Assembly: GCA_021323595.1 (NCBI GenBank)
Contig: JAJPKR010000014.1
Span: forward strand, 1 to 64,000
Reading direction: 5' to 3'
DNA from: Terriglobia bacterium
Lineage (GTDB): Bacteria; Acidobacteriota; Terriglobia; Terriglobales; SCQP01
Length of the DNA stretch: 64,000 nucleotides
Every line of letters starts with the position of its first letter. The first letter of the stretch is position 1. The notes beneath the pieces were generated by a model, which did not search any database, was not told where the DNA came from, and was given only the letters and a program-made list of their open reading frames with translations. Shown here piece by piece: positions 27,732-33,651 of this stretch. The position numbers and the translations under genes were made by a program.

Positions 27732-29966
27732 ATGCACATGGGGACCGTCGCAGTTCCGGCCGCATCCGTGCCCTGGGACAGCGCCTTGAGCGGCCCGCCC
27801 CGCCGCACCAACAATCTGAGCCTGCTCGACGGCAAGACCTTCTCCGCCACCACCCTGGCGGGCGATATCGCCCCCGCCGGCGCCATGGACGTCGGCATCT
27901 TTCATCGCGACACCCGCTTCTTGAGCCACTTCGAGCTGCGCATCAACGGCCAGCGCACGGTGGTGCTATCGGCGGGGACGCAAGCCAATCTCTATGCCCA
28001 GATCGAGCTGACCACGCATACGCCGCTGATCCGAGAGGAACAGGAGGCGCCGGAGAACACGCTGCACTTGCGGCGGGAACAGATGCTGGCCGGGCAGTTC
28101 TTCGAACGCTTGACGATCGAAAACTTCAATCTGGCCCCGGCCAAGGTGCGGCTGGAGTGGCTCTTCGCCGCCGATTTCGCCGATGTCTTCGCCGTCCGCG
28201 GCCTGCAGCGCTCCGAACATGGCGACGCGCTGCCGCCGCAGGTGGACGAGCAAACCGTCGAGTACCGCTACCGGGGCCGCGACGGCGTCGGCCGCCGCAC
28301 CCGGCTTCGGTTCGAGCCCGCGCCCGACCAACTCGAGGCCGGGCGGGCGCGTTACGAGATCGCGCTGCGCCCGCACGAGAAGACGCAAATCGCGGTGAGC
28401 ATCTGGCCGGAAACCGAGGGCGACGCGCCGCCGCCGGTGGCAGGCTTCGCCACCGCGCTCGAAACACGGCGCCGGGCGCTGCATGCTTGGCAGCGGGAGA
28501 CGACCAGTTTCGAGAGTTCCAACGGCGTCTTCGATGCTTGCCTGGAGACGGCGGCCAGCGACTTCTTCGCCTTGCGGATCGCGGTCAATCCGCGCGGCGC
28601 GCGCACCCAGGAAGAGGCGTTTCCACAGAATCAAGCCGGCGAGATCATCGCCGCGGGCATTCCCTGGTTCGCGACCATCTTCGGCCGCGACTCGCTGATC
28701 GCCGCCTATCAGTCGCTGCTGCTGCAGCCGCGCTTGGCGCGCGAGACGCTGCGCTTCTTGGCGCGATGGCAAGGGCGCGAGGAAAACGACTGGCGCGACG
28801 AACAGCCGGGCAAGATCCTGCACGAGTTTCGCGAAGGGGAAATGACGCTGGCGGGCGAGATGCCGCACTCGCCCTATTACGGATCGGTCGACAGCACGCC
28901 GCTGTTTCTGATCACCCTCGGCGAGACGTTCAACTGGACCGGGGACCGCGAATTGCTCGACGAGTTGCTGCCGGCGGCGCGCGCCGCCATGGGATGGATC
29001 GAGCGCTACGGCGATCTCGACGGCGACGGCTTCGTCGAGTTCCAGCGCCGGTCGCCCCGCGGCCTCGATAACCAGGGCTGGAAGGATTCGACCGACGCCA
29101 ATCTGCACCGCGACGGCCGCCCGGCGCCGCCCCCCATCGCGCTCTGCGAGGTGCAAGGCTATTGCTTCGATGCCCGCTATCGCCTCGCGCAATTGCTGCG
29201 GATCGCCGGTGACAGCCACGAAGCCGAGCGGCTGCGCCACGAGGCTACCGAATTGGCCCGGCGCTTCGAGCGCAGATTCTGGATGCCGCAACGCAACTTC
29301 TACGCCATGGCCCTGGACGGCCACAAGCAGCCGCTCGAGGTTCTGGCCTCCAACGCCGGCCACCTGCTTTGGAGCCGCATCGTCGGGCAAGAGCGGGCGC
29401 GGCAAGTCGCGCAGCGCTTGGTGCGCACGGAGCTATTCTCCGGCTGGGGCATTCGCACCCTTTCCGCCGACGAGCCGACGTTCAATCCCCTGAGCTACCA
29501 CCGCGGCTCCGTCTGGCCGCACGACAATTCGCTGATCGGCTTGGGGCTGGCGCTCTACGACCTCAAGCCGGCGCTGGAGCAAATCTTCACCGGACTGTTC
29601 CAAGCCTTGCTCTACTTTCGCGACTTGCGGTTGCCGGAGCTCTTCGTGGGCGTGCAGCGGCGGGAATTCGACCAGCCGGTGCACTATCCCGTTTCATGCT
29701 CGCCGCAGGCTTGGGCCTCGGGCGCCCTCTTCCTGCTGTTGACGGCCATGCTGGGCATTCGCCCGAACGCCGCCAAGAAGGAGTTGCGCATCGTCAATCC
29801 CAAGCTGCCGCAATGGCTCGATTGGCTGCGCGTCCGGAACCTGCACATCGGGCAATCGCTGGTCAGCCTCGAGTTCAGCCGGCGCGACCAGCGCACGTTC
29901 TGCAACGTTCTCGATGCCCAGGGCGAGCGCCTGGCCATTTCCGTGGATTTCACCAAGCGGGCGTGA
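27732..29966 (+). CDS. Amylo-alpha-1,6-glucosidase / glycogen debranching-type enzyme
   Basis: This 744-residue protein starts at the ATG at 27732, or six bases later at an in-frame ATG. Residues 20-250 form the GDE N-terminal bis-type beta domain (NLSLLDGKTFSATTLAGDI, VGIFHRDTRFLSHFELRING). The (alpha/alpha)6 barrel follows: GIPWFATIFGRDSLIAAYQSL, MPHSPYYGSVDSTPLF, YGDLDGDGFVEFQRRSP, NQGWKDSTDA and YHRGSVWPHDNSLIGLGL. The GWKDS and WPHDN elements are hallmarks of this MGH1/trehalase-like clan. The family cleaves alpha-1,6 branches or related oligosaccharides in the cytoplasm. No signal peptide is present. Confidence 0.9.
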   Translation: MHMGTVAVPAASVPWDSALSGPPRRTNNLSLLDGKTFSATTLAGDIAPAGAMDVGIFHRDTRFLSHFELRINGQRTVVLSAGTQANLYAQIELTTHTPLIREEQEAPENTLHLRREQMLAGQFFERLTIENFNLAPAKVRLEWLFAADFADVFAVRGLQRSEHGDALPPQVDEQTVEYRYRGRDGVGRRTRLRFEPAPDQLEAGRARYEIALRPHEKTQIAVSIWPETEGDAPPPVAGFATALETRRRALHAWQRETTSFESSNGVFDACLETAASDFFALRIAVNPRGARTQEEAFPQNQAGEIIAAGIPWFATIFGRDSLIAAYQSLLLQPRLARETLRFLARWQGREENDWRDEQPGKILHEFREGEMTLAGEMPHSPYYGSVDSTPLFLITLGETFNWTGDRELLDELLPAARAAMGWIERYGDLDGDGFVEFQRRSPRGLDNQGWKDSTDANLHRDGRPAPPPIALCEVQGYCFDARYRLAQLLRIAGDSHEAERLRHEATELARRFERRFWMPQRNFYAMALDGHKQPLEVLASNAGHLLWSRIVGQERARQVAQRLVRTELFSGWGIRTLSADEPTFNPLSYHRGSVWPHDNSLIGLGLALYDLKPALEQIFTGLFQALLYFRDLRLPELFVGVQRREFDQPVHYPVSCSPQAWASGALFLLLTAMLGIRPNAAKKELRIVNPKLPQWLDWLRVRNLHIGQSLVSLEFSRRDQRTFCNVLDAQGERLAISVDFTKRA

Positions 29967-30091
29967 AGCCGCCATGCGGATCACCCCGCGGTCGTGGCCG
30001 GGCGGGCGGCGCGCTCGCCCACGCCGCCGCCGAGCCCAACCTCGCGAGCCGGGCGCCGGGCTCAGGTGAGCACGGCGCCGGACGCGACGCC

Positions 30092-30766
30092 TTACGTTTT
30101 GGCGACGGTCTCCAGTTCCTTTTCCGCCAGGAACCAGTCGGTCAGCTTGACCGAGCGGTCCGCGGCGCGCTTTTCGGCGTCGGCCTGCGTCTGCGGCGGC
30201 GGCAGCACCAGCGAGCCGCCTTTCTTCCAATCCGCCGGCGTCGAGAAGCCGAAGGTGTCGGTGGTTTGCAGCGCTTCGAAAACGCGCAAGATTTCATCGA
30301 CATTGCGGCCCGTGGACTGCGGGTAGTAAAGGATCGCCCGCACCACTTGCTTGGGATCGATGAAAAACACCGCCCGCACCGGCGCCGTGTCGCTGGCGCC
30401 CGGATGGATCATGCCGTAGGCCTGGGCCACGCGGGTATCGAGGTCGGCGACGACGGGAAACGTCACCTTGACGCCGGCCTTTTCCTCGAGCGTGCGCACC
30501 CAGGCGATGTGCGAGTACACGCTGTCCACGCTGACCCCGATCGGCTGCACGTTCAGCTTCTGGAAGTCGGGGGCGCGGCGCGCGAATTGGATGAACTCGG
30601 TGCTGCACACCGGCGTGAAATCAGCGGGATGGGAGAACAGCATCACCCACTTGCCCTTGTAATCGCTCAGGCGGATCACGCCGTGCGTGGACTTGGCCTC
30701 GAAGTCGGGAGCCGGCTCATTGATGCGCGGCAGGCGCGTGGGAGCGTTGCCATTGTCAAGACTCAT
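30092..30766 (-). CDS. 1-Cys peroxiredoxin (Prx6 subfamily)
   Basis: This 224-residue protein starts at the ATG at 30766 with GGAG eight bases upstream. The active site HPADFTPVCSTEF places the peroxidatic cysteine at residue 54, the only cysteine in the protein, so there is no resolving cysteine. VRAVFFIDPKQVVRAILYYPQS and STPADWKKGGSLVLPPP are typical of the Prx6 branch with its C-terminal arm. It reduces peroxides and needs an external thiol to recycle. The gene is preceded by an apparent cysteine-codon attenuator (30799-30925) with its own promoter, so it is probably induced when charged Cys-tRNA is scarce. Confidence 0.95.
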   Translation of the reverse strand: MSLDNGNAPTRLPRINEPAPDFEAKSTHGVIRLSDYKGKWVMLFSHPADFTPVCSTEFIQFARRAPDFQKLNVQPIGVSVDSVYSHIAWVRTLEEKAGVKVTFPVVADLDTRVAQAYGMIHPGASDTAPVRAVFFIDPKQVVRAILYYPQSTGRNVDEILRVFEALQTTDTFGFSTPADWKKGGSLVLPPPQTQADAEKRAADRSVKLTDWFLAEKELETVAKT

Positions 30767-30798
30767 GCGATTGTCTCCATTTTCGTGAACGTTAAATG

Positions 30799-30829
30799 AA
30801 AAAGCCCACCAGCGAATCGCGGGTGGGCT
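30799..30829 (-). terminator. Intrinsic terminator acting as attenuator before the peroxiredoxin gene
   Basis: On the minus strand AGCCCACC (30829-30822) and GGTGGGCT (30810-30803) form an 8-bp stem with an 11-base loop, followed by a run of five T ending at 30799. It lies between the leader peptide and the peroxiredoxin start, so it would end transcription before the gene. Its 5' arm can instead pair with GGTGTGGCT (30870-30862), giving an antiterminator. Confidence 0.85.
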
Positions 30830-30859
30830 GAAAGAACTCTTGCGCGGAAATCGGCGCGT

Positions 30860-30925
30860 CTAGCCACACCTGCGGCGTTGCATGGCAGGACAACAACACA
30901 TGCGCCGCAGATGAGCCAAACTCAT
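30860..30925 (-). CDS. Leader peptide with three consecutive cysteines (attenuator uORF)
   Basis: This 21-codon ORF encodes MSLAHLRRMCCCPAMQRRRCG. The three Cys codons (30898-30890, all TGT) lie in the loop of a perfect 8-bp hairpin, CTGCGGCG (30910-30903) with CGCCGCAG (30877-30870). The stop codon lies in the second arm. The predicted transcription start is the A of its ATG, so translation would be leaderless, which explains the absence of a spaced Shine-Dalgarno site. Ribosome stalling at Cys would cover the first arm and let the second region pair with the terminator arm. The product is a regulatory peptide, probably not functional after synthesis. Confidence 0.8.
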   Translation of the reverse strand: MSLAHLRRMCCCPAMQRRRCG

Positions 30926-30931
30926 ATCCTC

Positions 30932-30960
30932 ATGATAGGCGAGCCCGGCGCGACGGTCAA
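30932..30960 (-). promoter_or_regulatory. Sigma-70 promoter for the leader peptide and peroxiredoxin
   Basis: On the minus strand TTGACC (30960-30955) and TATCAT (30937-30932) are separated by exactly 17 bases. Six bases (GAGGAT) separate the -10 box from the ATG at 30925, so the seventh base downstream, the expected +1, is the first base of the leader peptide start codon. The match to consensus is five of six at -35 and four of six at -10. Confidence 0.75.
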
Positions 30961-31040
30961 ATCCCGTGGGACGTACCCGCCCGGCAGCATGGAGCCAAGC
31001 GGCGCAGGCGGCCCGCTGGAACGGCGCTCCGAGCGCCCCC

Positions 31041-31418
31041 TCAGCTTTCGAAAAGCACATGCGCCAGCGCCAGCGCGCGCGTATGCGTCAGCGAGAGCTG
31101 GATGTGGCGCACGCCCAAACGGTCCGCATGGGCGCGCGCCGCGCCGCTCAGGGCCAGCGTCGGCTGGCCGCTGGGCAGGCGGGCGACCTCCAGGTCGCGC
31201 CAGCGTACGCCCTGGCTCCAGCCGGTGCCGAGCTCCTTCATCGCCGCCTCTTTGGCGGCAAAGCGGGCGGCATAGCGTTCGGCCCAATTCGCGGCTGCAT
31301 GGCAGTAAGCGCGCTCGGCAGGGGTGAAGATGCGGCCCAGAAACGCCTCCCCGAAGCGCTCGATCGAGGCCGCGATCCGGGCGACTTCCGCGATATCCGT
31401 GCCGATTGCAACGACCAT
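31041..31418 (-). CDS. acpS: Holo-ACP synthase
   Basis: This 125-residue protein starts at the ATG at 31418 (MVVAIGTDIAEVARI). The GTDI motif with the magnesium-binding Asp, FTPAERAYC, and RFAAKEAAMKELGTG with the second acidic residue are diagnostic of AcpS. SLTHTRALALAHV is the C-terminal beta strand region. It transfers phosphopantetheine from CoA to ACP. It is divergent from pgeF, with 36 bases between the start codons. CoaE, which makes CoA, is encoded at 56281. Confidence 0.96.
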   Translation of the reverse strand: MVVAIGTDIAEVARIAASIERFGEAFLGRIFTPAERAYCHAAANWAERYAARFAAKEAAMKELGTGWSQGVRWRDLEVARLPSGQPTLALSGAARAHADRLGVRHIQLSLTHTRALALAHVLFES

Positions 31419-31454
31419 GGCGCCAATGCCTGAGCTTATCTTGCCGCACAATGG

Positions 31455-32291
31455 ATGCGTTCGATGGCTGCGACCGAACCGCCCCCGATCTTGCGTTCCG
31501 CGCTCTTGGCGGAGGTGCCCGGCCTGGTGCACGGGTTCAGCACGCGATCCAGCGGCGATATGGCGGCCGGCGCAGGCGGCCAAGATGCGTCGCTGCGGCG
31601 GTTTGCGGCCGAGGTGAGCGGCAGGAGCGGCGAATGGCGCTGGATGAGCGTCAGACAGGTACACTCGTCGCTCGTCTGGCGCGATCCGGCGCCGGAAACC
31701 GCTGGCGACGGCATGATGACCGACGCCAGCGGGGTGCTGCTCGGCATTCGGGTGGCCGATTGCGTGCCCATTCTGCTGGCCGACGTTCGGCGAGGAGTCA
31801 TCGCCGCCGTCCATGCCGGTTGGCGGGGTACGGTGGCGCGAATCGTGGAAAAGGCTGTCGGGGAACTGCGGGCGCAATTCGGCAGCGACCCCGCCGATTT
31901 GCGGGCGGCGCTGGGCCCGAGCATCCGCCGCTGCTGCTACCAGGTCGGCGCGGAAGTCGTCGAGGCCTTTGCCGCGCAATTCGACTATGCCGAGGCGCTC
32001 TGGACGCCTGCGCCCGCCGACCCGGTGCGGGAGCGCTATCCGATGCTCTTCATGACCGGTGCGCCTCCCGGGCATCCGCGAGACCCGCGCTGGAACTACA
32101 ATCCGAGCGTTTGCTTGGACTTAGCGGAAGCAAACCGGCGTCAATTGCGCGCCGTCGGGCTGCCCGAGGGGGCTATCGACGTATTGGCGTACTGCACGTC
32201 CTGCTCCCCGGAGTGGTTCTACTCCTATCGCCGTGATGGCGCGCAAGCGGGGCGCATGATTGCGGCCATCGGGCTCCGCCTGCCCGGGTGA
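31455..32291 (+). CDS. pgeF: Peptidoglycan editing factor PgeF / LACC1-like purine phosphorylase
   Basis: This 278-residue protein starts at ATG 31455 or 31464. Signatures are GLVHGFSTRS, RQVHSSLV, the zinc-site cysteine in IRVADCVPILLAD and the histidine in AAVHAGWRGTVARI. ALGPSIRRCCYQVG, NPSVCLDLAEANRRQL and YCTSCSPEWFYSYRRDG follow. This is the YfiH/DUF152 (Cu-oxidase_4) family. Members have been linked to removal of mis-incorporated amino acids in peptidoglycan precursors and, for LACC1, to purine nucleoside phosphorylase activity. Cytoplasmic. The following BrkB gene is on the same strand but has its own possible promoter. Confidence 0.93.
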   Translation: MRSMAATEPPPILRSALLAEVPGLVHGFSTRSSGDMAAGAGGQDASLRRFAAEVSGRSGEWRWMSVRQVHSSLVWRDPAPETAGDGMMTDASGVLLGIRVADCVPILLADVRRGVIAAVHAGWRGTVARIVEKAVGELRAQFGSDPADLRAALGPSIRRCCYQVGAEVVEAFAAQFDYAEALWTPAPADPVRERYPMLFMTGAPPGHPRDPRWNYNPSVCLDLAEANRRQLRAVGLPEGAIDVLAYCTSCSPEWFYSYRRDGAQAGRMIAAIGLRLPG

Positions 32292-32309
32292 CGCGGTCGG
32301 TTTTTGAAC

Positions 32310-32339
32310 TTGCGAACGATCCCAATTTGGATTTAATAT
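32310..32339 (+). promoter_or_regulatory. Possible sigma-70 promoter for the second BrkB gene
   Basis: TTGCGA (32310-32315) and TAATAT (32334-32339) are 18 bases apart, in an AT-rich patch just after pgeF. The match is moderate, and no experimental or comparative support is available. Confidence 0.35.
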
Positions 32340-32450
32340 ATTTAGCAATTCGGGCAGTAGAATCCCCACAGGGCGCGGACCGACCTCCCCGTGCCCTTTT
32401 CGTTTTTCCCGAAACGGCCAGCGTTGCACAATGGAGAAGCCCATTGCTTT

Positions 32451-33428
32451 ATGGGTCTCATCACTCCGAAGCCCGCGCCCGCGATGATGGCCTCGAGCCC
32501 TCCGGGCCCCCCGCTGGCGCCCGCCGCGCCGACCGAACGCGCGTTGTTGTGGCGGCGCACGGCGCGATATTTGACCGCCGCGGAGACCCATACGTATGCC
32601 TTCTCCATCGCGGGCCAAGCGATGCTGTCGTTTTTTCCCTTCGTCGTGTTCTTGCTCTCGCTGACGCGCAATGTGTTCCACGCGCCGCGGCTCTACCGCG
32701 GCATGCTGACGCTGGTGGGCGCATATTTGCCCGTGAGCGACTCGGCCCTCGATCGCACTCGCAGCTTCATTCTGGATAATCTTTCGGCCATCGTGGAGCA
32801 TCACCAGCGGGCGCAGGTCTTGTCGCTGGTCATCTTGCTGGCTACTTGCACCGGGATCTTCTTGCCGCTGGAGGTCGCGCTGAATCGCGTTTGGAACGTC
32901 GCCAAGAATCGCAGCTATGCCAGCAATTGGGCGGTGGCTTTCGGCCTGGCGGTGGCCTGCGGTGTCTTAGGGATGCTGTCGGCCTCGTTCACGGCGCTTT
33001 CCGAGAGCTATTCGACGCGGCTGGCGCGTTTTCTGTGGAAGAATTCGCCGTTGCATTTGGGCGCATTGCACGAGCTGGTGCGCAACGTTTCCATCATTCT
33101 CGTGCGCGCCGGGGCGATCCCGCTGACCATCGCCGTGTTCTTCCTGATCTATTGGAAGCTGCCCAATCGCCGCCTGGCGGCGCGGCAAGTCATGCCGGCC
33201 GCGATCGCCGCCGGCCTGGCGTGGGAGATTTCGAAGTACGTCTATATAGCGTTGTTGCCCTGGCTGAATTTTCGCGAGATTTATGGTCCGTTTGCGATTT
33301 CGGTCTCGCTGGTCCTATGGGCCTACGTCAGCGCCTTGCTGCTTTTGCTCGGCGCCGAATTGATGGCGGAAGGACCGCGCATCGCCGCGGAACGGGCCGC
33401 CCGCAACCAGGCGGCGGCAGAAGCCTGA
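32451..33428 (+). CDS. YihY/BrkB-family inner membrane protein (copy 2)
   Basis: About 325 residues from the ATG at 32451 (MGLITPKPAP); an in-frame GTG at 32391 would add 20 residues. It shares the family signatures of the copy at 22169: ETHTYAFSIAGQAMLSFFPFVV, GIFLPLEVALNRVWNVAKNRSY, FFLIYWKLPNRRLAARQVMPA and LWAYVSALLLLLGAELMAEG. Six membrane helices are likely. Unlike copy 1, it lacks the His-rich tail. The two proteins are divergent enough to be old paralogues. Function unknown. Confidence 0.88.
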   Translation: MGLITPKPAPAMMASSPPGPPLAPAAPTERALLWRRTARYLTAAETHTYAFSIAGQAMLSFFPFVVFLLSLTRNVFHAPRLYRGMLTLVGAYLPVSDSALDRTRSFILDNLSAIVEHHQRAQVLSLVILLATCTGIFLPLEVALNRVWNVAKNRSYASNWAVAFGLAVACGVLGMLSASFTALSESYSTRLARFLWKNSPLHLGALHELVRNVSIILVRAGAIPLTIAVFFLIYWKLPNRRLAARQVMPAAIAAGLAWEISKYVYIALLPWLNFREIYGPFAISVSLVLWAYVSALLLLLGAELMAEGPRIAAERAARNQAAAEA

Positions 33429-33540
33429 TGAGCCCCCGAAGGTTCATTTTGCGGTGGAGTGACTGAGGGGATACGGGCCCGGAGCAAAGCTGCGTCTTTT
33501 CAAGCGCTTGCGTGAGCGTTCCGACCCGGGACGCGATAAA

Positions 33541-33587
33541 ATACAATTAATAGTGGTTTGATCTTGACTTGCCCCAATTTGTAGGCG
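33541..33587 (+). promoter_or_regulatory. Candidate NrdR box(es) upstream of nrdJ
   Basis: The sequence at 33541-33556, read on the minus strand as CCACTATTAATTGTAT, agrees with the palindromic NrdR box consensus (ACAC-W-ATATAT-W-GTGT) at about 12 of 16 positions. A weaker match (about 9 of 16) lies at 33572-33587, 31 bases away centre to centre, the spacing usual for paired NrdR boxes. They flank the -35 element of the promoter. NrdR itself is not in the window. Confidence 0.45.
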
Positions 33588-33593
33588 TACTGT
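33564..33593 (+). promoter_or_regulatory. Probable sigma-70 promoter of nrdJ
   Basis: TTGACT (33564-33569) and TACTGT (33588-33593) are 18 bases apart, followed by a T-rich stretch and then the nrdJ start at 33652. The -35 is a five of six match. The overlap with the NrdR-box candidates suits repression. Confidence 0.5.
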
Positions 33594-33651
33594 TTTTTTC
33601 GCCGCTTCGCAGTACAAGCCCACAAGACTTCACGCCAAGCAGGAACGCACC

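Noticed and set aside
33429-33651. Cobalamin riboswitch upstream of nrdJ
   Set aside because: No B12-box sequence is visible. The region contains only the promoter and NrdR-type sites.
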